A stretch of DNA of 64,000 nt from assembly GCF_039645965.1 (NCBI RefSeq), contig NZ_CP147917.1, positions 744,001 to 808,000 on the forward strand, in the 5' to 3' direction. The stretch's first letter is position 1. Each line of letters opens with the position of its first letter. This document shows, one piece after another, positions 39,034 to 47,640 of the stretch. The notes under the pieces were generated by a model, which saw only the letters and a program-made list of their open reading frames with translations, was not told the DNA's origin and did not search any database. Made by a program: the position numbers and the translations under genes. The DNA comes from Sulfurimonas sp. HSL3-2 (GTDB taxonomy: Bacteria; Campylobacterota; Campylobacteria; Campylobacterales; Sulfurimonadaceae).

Positions 39034-39426
39034 ATGGATACATTCAGACTTGAAATCCTAACTCCTAACGGCGAAATCTTTAACGGTGATGTCGTTAGTA
39101 CTACTCTTCCCGGTGAAGAGGGTGAGTTTGGAGTTTTAGCACACCACGCTTCGTTAACAACTTTGTTACAAGCTGGTGTAATCGACCTTGAGACAGAAGA
39201 TAAAACTGTTGAATCGGTTGCTATAAATTGGGGAGTTGTCCAAGTAGATGAGTCAAAGGTTGTTGTACTGGTAGACGGTGCTGTTGCAATCCAAGGCGAA
39301 TCTGAAAGCGAAATCGCACACGCTCTTGCAGAAGCTAAAAAGCTTATCGAAGATGTTTCAGACTCTTCAACTGCGATTGCTACTGTTTCTGCTAGACTTG
39401 AAACCGCAGCTCAAAAGCTAATATAG
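39034..39426 (+). CDS. atpC: ATP synthase F1 subunit epsilon
   Basis: A 130-residue epsilon subunit: N-terminal beta-sandwich (FRLEILTPNGEIFNGDVVSTTLPGEEGEFGVLAHHASLTTLLQAGVI) and a C-terminal helical pair. It joins the central stalk and can inhibit hydrolysis. AAAGGA precedes ATG. The tol genes follow after only 7 bases. Confidence 0.96.
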   Translation: MDTFRLEILTPNGEIFNGDVVSTTLPGEEGEFGVLAHHASLTTLLQAGVIDLETEDKTVESVAINWGVVQVDESKVVVLVDGAVAIQGESESEIAHALAEAKKLIEDVSDSSTAIATVSARLETAAQKLI

Positions 39427-39433
39427 TTTCATT

Positions 39434-40000
39434 ATGATAAATGAGATTATAGATTTTTATATCAAAAGTCATCCTGTCACACTTTTTGTGCTGGCAGTAC
39501 TGGCTTTGTACTTCTTTGCTCTTAATTGGGTCTTTCTTTATAGATTTTTTTCGCTTAATAAATGGATATCTGACGAGAACTCTTCATTAGAGACTATTCT
39601 TATGGGTGCCAGTCACGTTTCGGATCACTCGTTTTTACGTCATTTTATTAAAAGCTCGTCTAAGATCTCGAAAGAACTTTTTGATCTGGCATTGTATGCA
39701 GCGACGAAAGAAGCTACAAAAGGTCTCTCTTTTTTATCTATTGTTGCATCTACATCACCGTTTATAGGACTTTTCGGTACGGTTGTATCTATCCTTGATA
39801 CATTCAGCCATATAGGACAGTCAAGCGGTACGATGGCGATAATAGCATCAGGTGTATCTGATGCCTTGGTAGCAACGGCAAGCGGTATATTTGTCGCTAT
39901 CTTTGCATATACGTATCATCAAATACTAAAGAGAAAAGCGTTCGAACTCTCTGGTCTACTAAAGATGCAGTCTGATTCTATACTTTCAAAGAGTATATAA
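39434..40000 (+). CDS. tolQ: TolQ/ExbB-type proton channel subunit
   Basis: A 188-residue MotA/TolQ/ExbB family inner-membrane protein with three helices (about 15-35, 98-120, 130-155). The LSFLSIVASTSPFIGLFGTVVSILDTF and GVSDALVATASGIFVAIFAY stretches are the conserved channel helices. Its place beside tolR, a tolA-like gene, tolB and pal argues for Tol rather than Ton function. Close to atpC, so it may be read through from the ATP synthase promoter. Confidence 0.9.
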   Translation: MINEIIDFYIKSHPVTLFVLAVLALYFFALNWVFLYRFFSLNKWISDENSSLETILMGASHVSDHSFLRHFIKSSSKISKELFDLALYAATKEATKGLSFLSIVASTSPFIGLFGTVVSILDTFSHIGQSSGTMAIIASGVSDALVATASGIFVAIFAYTYHQILKRKAFELSGLLKMQSDSILSKSI

Positions 40001-40002
40001 CG

Positions 40003-40395
40003 ATGCAGTACGATTGGGATGAAAAACCGGAATTAAACATCACTCCTCTAGTGGACGTGATGCTAGTTCTTCTTGCAATACTTATGGTCATCGCACCGAA
40101 CATAGTATATGAAGAGTTGATAAACCTGCCTCAAGGTTCTGCGATAAAGCAGATATCTAAGGTGTCACCTGTTCATATAACTATCGATAAAGATAGAAAT
40201 ATCAAAGTCAATAAAAACAGTTTTGAGTATAGGACGTTTGCAGATAACTTTATGCAGTTTTCACAGACTCTAAAGGGGAAACCTACCGTTACTATCAGTG
40301 CAGACAAGTCATTAGACTACGGTGTGGTCATGTCGATAATCGCAGCTGTAAAACAAGCTGGATTCAGCGAGATCTCTCTAGCTACAAATGGATAA
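40003..40395 (+). CDS. tolR: TolR/ExbD-type protein
   Basis: A 130-residue biopolymer transport protein with one membrane helix (about 17-36) that holds the channel Asp (NITPLVDVMLVLLAILMV), followed by a periplasmic domain (VSPVHITIDKDRNIKVNKNSFEYRTF). It works with TolQ as proton-powered motor of the Tol-Pal system. Overlaps the following gene by 8 bases. Confidence 0.92.
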   Translation: MQYDWDEKPELNITPLVDVMLVLLAILMVIAPNIVYEELINLPQGSAIKQISKVSPVHITIDKDRNIKVNKNSFEYRTFADNFMQFSQTLKGKPTVTISADKSLDYGVVMSIIAAVKQAGFSEISLATNG

Positions 40396-41110
40396 TAACA
40401 ACAGCAGCTACTTTTATATAAGTGGCTTAATGTCATCGGTAATATTGCTTTTAGTCTTTGCACTTTTTTCATACGTGCTGTTCTCATCACAGCAGCTGAA
40501 GTCATATGCTTTAAAAAAAGACAATGCCATAACGGTCTCAATTGTTATGCAGCCTCAAAAGAACTATCAATCAAAAAAAATTAATAACGATACACCGACG
40601 GAAAGCACTGAGAAACCTCAAGACGTATCATCCCTGTTTTCAAGTGTCTGGACAAAGTCTGTTGACAAGATCAGTGAGAAAAAAGCAAAAACGATTGATA
40701 ATGACGAGTTGCAGCGCCTAACAAAAAAGATAAAGACAAGTACTAAAAACGATGTCGAGTCTTTAAAAGAGAAAGTCGAAAATACAAAATTTTCCAAAGC
40801 AGATGTACAGGTCACAAGTGATGACAGTTCATCGGGTCAAGAGGTTAATGAGTTTTTAGCTAAAATACAAGGAGAAATCTATAATAATTTTTTTCCGCCG
40901 CCAAACACAGGCGGTCAAACTGCTAAGATTCTCATAAGACTCAGTGCGGACGGTTCTGTATTGGATTTTAGGATTCTTTCCTATTCCGGCGATGATATTT
41001 TCAATGCTGAAGTAGATAGATTAAAAAACAGGGTCATGATGTTAAGATTTCCCGAGAACCCTGAAAATAAAGACGGAAATTATATAATTACATTAGTAGC
41101 TAAGGAGTAG
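40388..41110 (+). CDS. TolA-like protein with TonB C-terminal domain
   Basis: A 240-residue protein anchored by one N-terminal helix (about 7-27), with a charged, Lys- and Ser-rich linker (about 45-155) and a C-terminal TonB/TolA-type domain (EFLAKIQGEIYNNFFPPPNTGGQTAKILIRLSADGSVLDFRIL). Position between tolR and tolB makes it the functional TolA, which spans the periplasm to Pal, though the sequence is far from E. coli TolA and much shorter. Confidence 0.85.
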   Translation: MDNNNSSYFYISGLMSSVILLLVFALFSYVLFSSQQLKSYALKKDNAITVSIVMQPQKNYQSKKINNDTPTESTEKPQDVSSLFSSVWTKSVDKISEKKAKTIDNDELQRLTKKIKTSTKNDVESLKEKVENTKFSKADVQVTSDDSSSGQEVNEFLAKIQGEIYNNFFPPPNTGGQTAKILIRLSADGSVLDFRILSYSGDDIFNAEVDRLKNRVMMLRFPENPENKDGNYIITLVAKE

Positions 41111-41112
41111 AT

Positions 41113-42363
41113 TTGCGTATTTTACTAAGTTTGTTGTTTTTTATAACTTTATCATTTGGTGCAGATGCTACGATAGAAGTAGTAAAAAAAGTCGATACAT
41201 TGCCTACAATAGGCGTCGAAGATTCATCGATAAGTTATGACGATGTCTTTAAAAAGAGATTTTTTAAAGCTTTGGTGAGTGATCTAAACGTGTTATCGCT
41301 TTTTAACGTCGATCGTCATAACTACATAACACACTATAACGATACTGATGTCGTAGTCGAAAACAAAGACAAAGACTATGTGTTAAGATATAGACTGCAC
41401 GAAGATGACAATCAAGCTTTAAATGTAGATATGAAGATCCTAAAAAATTCTACGGAACTGATGAGTAAAAGCTATAGGATCAAAAATAAAAAGCTCTATG
41501 TATTTGTCTCTCATGCTATGGCATATGATGTAAATAAATTTATGGGTGCAGAACCTGTAGAGTGGATGAAGAAGAAGATACTTTTAGCTCGTTTGATCTC
41601 TCCTGCACAAAGTGAGATATTGATCTGTGACTATACACTTGCTTTTTCTCAAAGAATAGTAAGCGGCGGACTCAATGTTTTCCCAAAATGGGCGAATAAA
41701 GAACAGACATCGTTTTACTATACATCATTAAGCGGTAAAAAACCGACACTTAAAAGAGTCGATATCAAAACGGCAAAGGTCACAAATATACTTTCATCTG
41801 ACGGTATGATCGTCTGTTCAGACGTTAGTATGGACAGCAAGAGACTGCTTGTAACTATGGCACCTTCGGGTCAGCCTGATATCTACATGTACAACGTAGA
41901 TTCAAAGAAAACGACACGTCTGACGACATACAGCGGCATAGACGTTAACGGCCAGTTCATGAAAGACAATAAGATCGCATTTGTATCTAACCGTTTGGGT
42001 TATCCGAATGTCTTTTCAAAAGTCATAGGTGAGAAGGGTGTGGAACAGTTGGTATATTACGGTAAAAGCAACTCTTCGTGCAGTGCTCATAACGAGTATG
42101 TGGTCTATAAATCAAGAGAGAGCTCGGATAACTTTTCGGACAATACATTTAACCTGCACCTGATCTCTACGGAAACGGATTTTATCAGACGTTTGACGGC
42201 TACGGGGATGAATGAGTTTCCAAGATTTTCACAAGACGGTGATGCGATACTATTTATTAAAAACTATATGGAACAAAGCTCGCTGGGGATAATCAGACTA
42301 AAATATAACAAAAATTACCTTTTCCCACTTAGTTACGGGAAAATTCAATCAATCGACTGGTAA
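41113..42363 (+). CDS. tolB: Tol-Pal system protein TolB
   Basis: Periplasmic protein of 416 residues with a signal peptide (MRILLSLLFFITLSFG). The N-terminal alpha/beta domain (about 20-150) precedes a beta-propeller with WD-like repeats, including GQPDIYMYNVDSKKTTRLTTYSGIDVNGQF, which is the TolB signature region. Start is TTG 41113 behind AAGGAG. TolB interacts with Pal and outer-membrane proteins during division. Confidence 0.94.
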   Translation: MRILLSLLFFITLSFGADATIEVVKKVDTLPTIGVEDSSISYDDVFKKRFFKALVSDLNVLSLFNVDRHNYITHYNDTDVVVENKDKDYVLRYRLHEDDNQALNVDMKILKNSTELMSKSYRIKNKKLYVFVSHAMAYDVNKFMGAEPVEWMKKKILLARLISPAQSEILICDYTLAFSQRIVSGGLNVFPKWANKEQTSFYYTSLSGKKPTLKRVDIKTAKVTNILSSDGMIVCSDVSMDSKRLLVTMAPSGQPDIYMYNVDSKKTTRLTTYSGIDVNGQFMKDNKIAFVSNRLGYPNVFSKVIGEKGVEQLVYYGKSNSSCSAHNEYVVYKSRESSDNFSDNTFNLHLISTETDFIRRLTATGMNEFPRFSQDGDAILFIKNYMEQSSLGIIRLKYNKNYLFPLSYGKIQSIDW

Positions 42364-42400
42364 TGCTAAATTTTATATGTACATATTTGCTATTTTTCGT

Positions 42401-42406
42401 TACAAT
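42401..42406 (+). promoter_or_regulatory. Possible -10 box of pal
   Basis: TACAAT in the 74-base gap between tolB and pal, 31 bases before the pal ATG; suggests additional expression of the abundant lipoprotein. Confidence 0.4.
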
Positions 42407-42437
42407 AGCGGATATTTCATAAATAAGGGTGTGTGTA

Positions 42438-42980
42438 ATGAAAAATATTATACTTTCAAGCGCTGCTGTTGCAGTATTATTATTAAGCGGATGTAGTTCA
42501 AACAAACCGACAGTAGATGAAACTAACAAAGCTCCTGTAGAAGAGGTTTCAACTGTTCAAACTGAAAGCGTAGCCGGTGAGGGTATGGCATCTGACGAAA
42601 CAATGAAAGCTGATTCGAACGAGATGACTATGGCTAACATAGAAAACAGCATGAGTTCTGTATATTTTGATTTTGATAAATTTGTAATTCGTGATGACAT
42701 GAAAGACAGCGTTGCTAAAGATGCTGCTATCGCTAAAGCTGCTGCAAATGCATATTCTATCAAACTTGAAGGTAACTGTGATGAGTGGGGAAGTGATGAA
42801 TACAACTTCGCATTAGGTCTTAAACGTGCTCAAACTGTTAAAACTGAACTAGTTAACGAAGGTGTTGACGCAAAACGTATCTCTATGGTAAGTTATGGTA
42901 AAAGTGCTCCTGTTTGTAATGAAAAAACAAAAGATTGTTGGCAAAAAAACCGTCGCGTAGATTTCAAACTTCTTCCGTAA
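42438..42980 (+). CDS. pal: Peptidoglycan-associated lipoprotein Pal
   Basis: A 180-residue outer-membrane lipoprotein with lipobox LLSGC (lipidated Cys19), an acidic linker, and an OmpA-type peptidoglycan-binding domain (VYFDFDKFVIRDDMKD, then LEGNCDEWGSDEYNFALGLKRAQTVK). ATG 42438 is used instead of a GTG three codons earlier because it begins a clean signal peptide. Two Cys near the C-terminus (VCNEKTKDCW) may form a disulfide, as seen in other Campylobacterota Pal proteins. Confidence 0.95.
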   Translation: MKNIILSSAAVAVLLLSGCSSNKPTVDETNKAPVEEVSTVQTESVAGEGMASDETMKADSNEMTMANIENSMSSVYFDFDKFVIRDDMKDSVAKDAAIAKAAANAYSIKLEGNCDEWGSDEYNFALGLKRAQTVKTELVNEGVDAKRISMVSYGKSAPVCNEKTKDCWQKNRRVDFKLLP

Positions 42981-42983
42981 CTT

Positions 42984-43910
42984 ATGAAACGCAGTATACC
43001 TTTAGTATTAATTGCTGCATTTCTTCCTATATCACTGCTAAGCTCTGAACCTTCTGCGTTTGGAGCAGGTGATCTAGACTCTGCATCGCCTTATGGACTC
43101 ACAACAAGCGAAAAAGCAATATTTGGCAATAAACAAAAACTCGAAAGTCTTGATAGAAAAACATCATCAGTAGACAATAAAGTAGATTCACTTCGTGAAA
43201 GAGTGGACGGTTTTCAAACTGTTATCGAGAGTATCGCTGATAAATCTCATAAAAACAGTTCAGATATAAATACACTTTTGCAAAACTCGAAAGATGATTC
43301 TGCCGCACAAAAAGAGCGTAATGACAAGATCGATGCCCTTATACAGTCAAATACGGAAAATATCGAGAAGTTAAAGCTTTTAATAACGGAGATGTCGACA
43401 TTAGTAGACAGTATCAATACCAATTATGTATCAAAAGACGAGTTTAACGGGCTGGTCAAAGATATCAATGAGTTCAAAAAACTTGTCGGTACGACTATTA
43501 AGTCATCGTCTAAATCTTCTGCTTCAGGCTCATCTTTAGACTCTCTAGGTACGCCGAAAGTGTATACGAAAGCCAGAGCGTATTACGATAGTAAAAACTA
43601 TACGAAAGCAATCGAATATTTTACATATCTGGTATCTAAAAAATACAAGCCGGCTTACTCAAACTATATGCTTGGCGAGATGAACTATAAGAGAAAGAAC
43701 TACGGCGAAGCGATCGCATACTTTAAAGAGAGTGCGACTCTGTACTCTAAAGCGAGCTATATGCCAAACTTGATGCTACATACTGCTATCTCTATGCAAA
43801 AAACAAAAGATACCGGTAATGCTAAAAAGTTTTTGAGTGCGTTGATAAGTAATTATCCCAACTCATCGGAAGCTAAAGAGGCTAAAAAACTACTTGCTAG
43901 CTTAAAATAA
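42984..43910 (+). CDS. cpoB: Tol-Pal accessory protein CpoB/YbgF
   Basis: A 308-residue periplasmic protein with signal peptide (MKRSIPLVLIAAFLPISLLSS), a coiled-coil region (about 50-160), a Ser-rich hinge and a C-terminal TPR domain (YYDSKNYTKAIEYFTYLVSKKYKPAYSNYMLGEMNYKRKNYGEAIAYFKESA). The layout matches YbgF/CpoB, which coordinates Tol with cell-wall synthesis at division. Three bases after pal. Confidence 0.9.
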   Translation: MKRSIPLVLIAAFLPISLLSSEPSAFGAGDLDSASPYGLTTSEKAIFGNKQKLESLDRKTSSVDNKVDSLRERVDGFQTVIESIADKSHKNSSDINTLLQNSKDDSAAQKERNDKIDALIQSNTENIEKLKLLITEMSTLVDSINTNYVSKDEFNGLVKDINEFKKLVGTTIKSSSKSSASGSSLDSLGTPKVYTKARAYYDSKNYTKAIEYFTYLVSKKYKPAYSNYMLGEMNYKRKNYGEAIAYFKESATLYSKASYMPNLMLHTAISMQKTKDTGNAKKFLSALISNYPNSSEAKEAKKLLASLK

Positions 43911-43955
43911 TCGTATCATATCTTATGTTTCAGCCTATATGAAAATTAGAAATGA

Positions 43956-43961
43956 TACAAT
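43956..43961 (+). promoter_or_regulatory. Possible -10 box of slyD
   Basis: TACAAT followed by CCGTGAA, 28 bases before the slyD ATG in a 79-base gap after cpoB. The discriminator partly resembles the CACGCAA element. Confidence 0.4.
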
Positions 43962-43989
43962 CCGTGAAATATATTTGTAAGGTGAAAAT

Positions 43990-44511
43990 ATGGCAATTGA
44001 AAAAAATCAAATAGTATCTATTGAGTATGAAGTACGTGATGGTGATACTGTAGTAGATAGCAATGTTGGTGGTGCGCCATTAGTATTTATGTTCGGTAAA
44101 GGTCAAATCATTCCAGGTCTTGAAAAAGGTATCGAGAATATGGCTATCGGCGATAAAGGTGATGTACTTGTAAAAGCTGAAGATGCATACGGTACTTATA
44201 ACGCTGAAGCTCTTCAAGAACTTCCAAGCGAGCAGTTCGCAGGTATCGAATTAAGCGAAGGTATGAGCCTTTACGGTCAAGGTGAAGACGGTTCGACTGT
44301 ACAAGTAATCGTTAAAGAGATCAAAGACGGTTCTGTTGTTATCGACTTCAACCATCCATTAGCTGGTAAAGATCTAATGTTTACTGTTGCTATCAATAAT
44401 ATTCGTGATGCATCTGCTGAAGAAGCGATGAGCGGAATCCCTGCAGAAAATGCAGTAGATGATTCTGGTTGTTGTGGTACTGGCGGCGGCAGTGGCTGTG
44501 GTTGTCACTAA
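43990..44511 (+). CDS. slyD: FKBP-type peptidyl-prolyl isomerase SlyD
   Basis: A 173-residue SlyD-like protein: FKBP domain with inserted flap (EYEVRDGDTVVDSNVGGAPLVFMFGKGQIIPGLEKGIENM ... DFNHPLAGKDLMFTV) and a metal-binding C-terminus rich in Cys and His (GCCGTGGGSGCGCH). SlyD is a folding helper that also delivers nickel to hydrogenase and urease. AAGGTGA precedes ATG. Its tail overlaps the next gene. Confidence 0.94.
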   Translation: MAIEKNQIVSIEYEVRDGDTVVDSNVGGAPLVFMFGKGQIIPGLEKGIENMAIGDKGDVLVKAEDAYGTYNAEALQELPSEQFAGIELSEGMSLYGQGEDGSTVQVIVKEIKDGSVVIDFNHPLAGKDLMFTVAINNIRDASAEEAMSGIPAENAVDDSGCCGTGGGSGCGCH

Positions 44512-45253
44512 GTTTATTACCGCTTCAAATGCTTCAAAAGAGGCGTTTAAAACAGCAAATTTACTAAAAACTCTTACCGTAAATACTCTTATTTACGGTG
44601 AGAGAGGCACAGGTAAAAAGACGCTGGCAAAGTATATTGTTCCTAATGCTTCTATTATCGATGCATCATCTTTTGATGAACTATTGACAGCGATCGAAAG
44701 TTCAAATGAGATAATAATAACGAACATAGACAATTCTCCAAATATTCAAAGAGTTTTTCAAGCGATAAAAAATAAAAAAATCAGAGTAATAGCGACGTGT
44801 TCGAGTACAAACATAGGTGAACTATACGATGATATATTTAGTGTAAAGTTTGACCTTCCCCCATTAAGTAAAAGAATGGAAGATGTTGAGGCTTTGATAG
44901 ATCTTTATATTGATGAAGTAAAAGAGATAGTTAGAGAAGATATAAAATTCAATAAGACAAACTTTATACCCGATATTTCAGACAATTCGATATCGTTAAA
45001 AAAACAGATATTTTCATACTCTTTTTTAGAAAATATCAGTCAAAACGAATTGATGCACCTGATAGAAAACTATCTTGAAGACAAGATAGGTACGAATAAC
45101 GACTATAGAAATAATCTGCATATATATGAGGTTCCTCTTATCCGTGCAGGACTTAAAAAGTTTAAATCACAGCTGCAGCTGGCAGATAAACTGGGTTTAA
45201 ACAGAAACACGCTTCGTAAAAAGATCGCAGAAAACAGCGAATACGGGCTGTAA
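44498..45253 (+). CDS. Fis-type DNA-binding protein with reduced AAA+ region
   Basis: A roughly 251-residue protein with a Walker A motif near the N-terminus (GERGTGKKTLAKY), a shortened AAA+ region (IIITNIDNSPNIQRVFQAIKNKKIRVIATCSS, LPPLSKRMEDVEALIDLYID) and a C-terminal Fis helix-turn-helix (LIRAGLKKFKSQLQLADKLGLNRNTLRKKI). It looks like an NtrC-type activator that has lost its receiver domain and the GAFTGA loop needed to contact sigma-54. The start is uncertain: GTG 44498 within the slyD tail is my choice, and upstream GTG or ATG codons remain possible. Role unknown; it could regulate by DNA binding alone. Confidence 0.7.
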   Translation: MVVTKFITASNASKEAFKTANLLKTLTVNTLIYGERGTGKKTLAKYIVPNASIIDASSFDELLTAIESSNEIIITNIDNSPNIQRVFQAIKNKKIRVIATCSSTNIGELYDDIFSVKFDLPPLSKRMEDVEALIDLYIDEVKEIVREDIKFNKTNFIPDISDNSISLKKQIFSYSFLENISQNELMHLIENYLEDKIGTNNDYRNNLHIYEVPLIRAGLKKFKSQLQLADKLGLNRNTLRKKIAENSEYGL

Positions 45254-45285
45254 CAGAATTTATTTATCACAAAATAGGGAGTTAA

Positions 45286-46224
45286 ATGAGTAAAAAGATA
45301 GCGATGATATTTCCTGGACAGGGAAGTCAAACTATAGGTATGGGTAGATCGTTTTATGAGAGTAGTGAATTAGCACGTGAAATGTTTGACAAAGCCGGAC
45401 AAAGAATAGGTGTTGATTTTAAAGAGTTGTTATTTGAAGAAAATGACAAATTGGCTCAGACTGCTTATACTCAGCCTGCTATTTTATTAGTCAGCGTTAT
45501 CGCTTACCGTCTTTTTCAAGAGGCTAATCCTACAGACGCAGCTCTTTTTTTAGGGCATTCATTAGGTGAGTTCAGTGCTCTTTGTGCATCCGGTGCGATC
45601 GATTATGTCGATGCGGTCGAGCTTGTTCATAAGCGCGGTGCTTTGATGCAAGAAGCGTGTGACAGCATAGAAGCAGGGATGATGGCACTTGTCGGTCTTG
45701 ATGACGACAGTGTTGAAAAAGTATGTGCAGATGCAAGAGCAGAAGGCAAAAAAGTATGGGCTGCAAACTTCAACCAAGACGGTCAAGTGGTCGTTGCGGG
45801 AATGAAAGCAGACCTAGAGTCTATGGAAAGTACATTTAAAGAAGCGGGTGCAAAACGTGCGATACTTTTAAATATGTCAGTCGCAAGCCACTGTGAACTG
45901 CTTTCACCTGCACAAGTACCTTTAGAAGAGGCTATGAAAGCGATGGTAAAAGAGAACTTCACGGCACCGATCATCTCGAATGTAACGACAAAACCTTACA
46001 GTACGAAAGATGAAGCTATCGCTCTTTTAAAAGACCAACTTGTAAAACCTGTAAAATATAAACAGTCTATCGAAGCGGTAGCCGGCGATATCGATCTTTT
46101 TATAGAGTTTGGTAACGGGAATGTCTTAAAAGGACTAAACCGTAGAATAGCAAAAGATAAAGAGACTTTAAACGTATCGGATATGGACTCTTTAAACAGT
46201 GTCATAGAAGCACTTAAAGCGTAA
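45286..46224 (+). CDS. fabD: Malonyl-CoA-ACP transacylase
   Basis: A 312-residue acyltransferase that loads malonate on acyl carrier protein for fatty acid synthesis. N-terminal FPGQGSQTIGMG, the nucleophile motif GHSLGEFSAL with catalytic Ser, the QACDSIEAGMMALVG stretch with the active-site region, and NVTTKPY with VKYKQSIEA near the C-terminus. GGGAG precedes ATG. A solitary fabD away from other fab genes. Confidence 0.96.
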   Translation: MSKKIAMIFPGQGSQTIGMGRSFYESSELAREMFDKAGQRIGVDFKELLFEENDKLAQTAYTQPAILLVSVIAYRLFQEANPTDAALFLGHSLGEFSALCASGAIDYVDAVELVHKRGALMQEACDSIEAGMMALVGLDDDSVEKVCADARAEGKKVWAANFNQDGQVVVAGMKADLESMESTFKEAGAKRAILLNMSVASHCELLSPAQVPLEEAMKAMVKENFTAPIISNVTTKPYSTKDEAIALLKDQLVKPVKYKQSIEAVAGDIDLFIEFGNGNVLKGLNRRIAKDKETLNVSDMDSLNSVIEALKA

Positions 46225-46228
46225 GACG

Positions 46229-46945
46229 ATGAAGATAACTTTAGTTCAGAACGCTCCTAGACTTAACAGAACGAATCTGGGCTTTGTGTTAGAGCAAACC
46301 CGTACATGTAAGAGTGATGTTATAGTTTTTTGTGAGCTTGCACTAAACGGTTATCTTCTACAGGATAAACTGCTTGAAGACGCATTTGTTGTAGATGAAC
46401 TGCAGCCGCTGTGTGAAGCAAGTAAAGAGATCGATATCGTTGTCGGCGGTGCACTTAAAATAGAAAATGAGTTTTTTAACTGCGCGCTTTATTTTAGTAA
46501 AGGCGAGTTGTTAAACATCCATAAAAAAGTCCATCTGCCAAATTACGGGATGTTTGAAGAAGCAAGATACTTTGACAGCGGAACAGAGTTTGAAGCATTT
46601 ACGGCACCTTACGGACAGACTGCACTTTTAGTATGTGAGGATCTATGGCATCCCGACACGGTAAAAGAGCTTTTTTATAAAAGACCGAAAATAGTCTATG
46701 TACTTGTAGCATCTCCGGCACGCGGATTTAAAGATGATTCTTTGACGATCCAAGACCAGTGGTATGCACTCATCAAGTCATTGGCATTACATTGTGATAC
46801 AAAGGTCGTCTTCGTAAATCGTGTCGGTTTTGAGGACGGTCTAGGCTTTTGGGGCGGAAGCTGTGTTGTGGACAACAATGCGAATATCTTACATAGATTA
46901 CCGCTTTTTGATGAAAAAATAGAAACAGTAGAGGTAGAGATTTGA
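46229..46945 (+). CDS. Carbon-nitrogen hydrolase (nitrilase superfamily)
   Basis: A 238-residue nitrilase-fold hydrolase with the Glu-Lys-Cys triad visible: Glu in FCELALNGY (about residue 36), Lys in HKKVHLPNYG and Cys in LLVCEDLWHP. The sequence resembles the glutaminase-like domain of NAD synthetases and other amidases, but no synthetase domain follows. Substrate unknown. The TGA overlaps the mtnN TTG by four bases, hinting at a shared pathway such as nucleoside or amide salvage. Confidence 0.85.
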   Translation: MKITLVQNAPRLNRTNLGFVLEQTRTCKSDVIVFCELALNGYLLQDKLLEDAFVVDELQPLCEASKEIDIVVGGALKIENEFFNCALYFSKGELLNIHKKVHLPNYGMFEEARYFDSGTEFEAFTAPYGQTALLVCEDLWHPDTVKELFYKRPKIVYVLVASPARGFKDDSLTIQDQWYALIKSLALHCDTKVVFVNRVGFEDGLGFWGGSCVVDNNANILHRLPLFDEKIETVEVEI

Positions 46946-47634
46946 AATTAGCAATAATGGGCGCGATGCCCGAAGAGATAGCACCGATATTAGAGCGTTT
47001 AGATGGGTATTTGACAACTGAATATGCAGGCAATAAGTACTATGAAGGAACATATAAGGGTGTCGATCTTGTTATCGCATACTCAAAAATAGGGAAGGTT
47101 TTTTCAACACTTACGGCTACTACGATGATAGAGTATTTCGGTGCAAAAAAGTTACTTTTCAGCGGTGTAGCAGGAGCAGTGAGTCCGGATCTTAAAGTAG
47201 GTGACCTGGTAGTTGCTACAAAACTTTCTCAACATGATCTTGATATCACGGCATTCGGTCACCCGTACGGATATGTTCCTGAGGGTTCTGTTTATGTGGA
47301 AGCAGACAAAGGACTGATCGAACTATCTAAAAGCGTAGCGGCAGATATGGGCTTACATGTAAAAGAGGGGATCATAGCAACAGGTGATCAATTTGTTGCA
47401 AACGAAGAGCGTAAAAACTGGATAGGTGAGACTTTTAATGCCGATGCATTAGAGATGGAAGGTGGAAGTGTCGCAGTCGTTTGTAACGCTTTAAACGTAC
47501 CGTTTTTCATTCTTCGTGCTATCAGCGATGCGGCAGATATGGATGCTAGTTTCAGCTTTGACGAATTTTTAGAAAGCAGTGCAAAGATAAGTGCCGATTT
47601 CGTTATGAAAATGGTAGAAAAACTTGCTGAATAA
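46942..47634 (+). CDS. mtnN: MTA/SAH (aminodeoxyfutalosine) nucleosidase
   Basis: A 230-residue nucleosidase that releases adenine from methylthioadenosine and S-adenosylhomocysteine. Motifs: MGAMPEEIAPI at the N-terminus, SGVAGAVSPDLKVGDLV, DALEMEGGSVAVVC (Glu-Met-Glu purine site) and AISDAADMDA with the catalytic Asp. In Campylobacterota the same enzyme also cleaves 6-amino-6-deoxyfutalosine in menaquinone synthesis. Start is TTG 46942. One TTACATGTAA copy lies inside. Confidence 0.95.
   Translation: MKLAIMGAMPEEIAPILERLDGYLTTEYAGNKYYEGTYKGVDLVIAYSKIGKVFSTLTATTMIEYFGAKKLLFSGVAGAVSPDLKVGDLVVATKLSQHDLDITAFGHPYGYVPEGSVYVEADKGLIELSKSVAADMGLHVKEGIIATGDQFVANEERKNWIGETFNADALEMEGGSVAVVCNALNVPFFILRAISDAADMDASFSFDEFLESSAKISADFVMKMVEKLAE
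47353..47362. repeat. TTACATGTAA copy, in mtnN
   Basis: Exact copy, reading TTA CAT GTA A (LHVK). Confidence 0.9.
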
Positions 47635-47640
47635 TCTTTC

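Noticed and set aside
41883-41892. CTACATGTAC in tolB
   Set aside because: Shares the TACATGTA core but both outer bases differ; treated as outside the motif.
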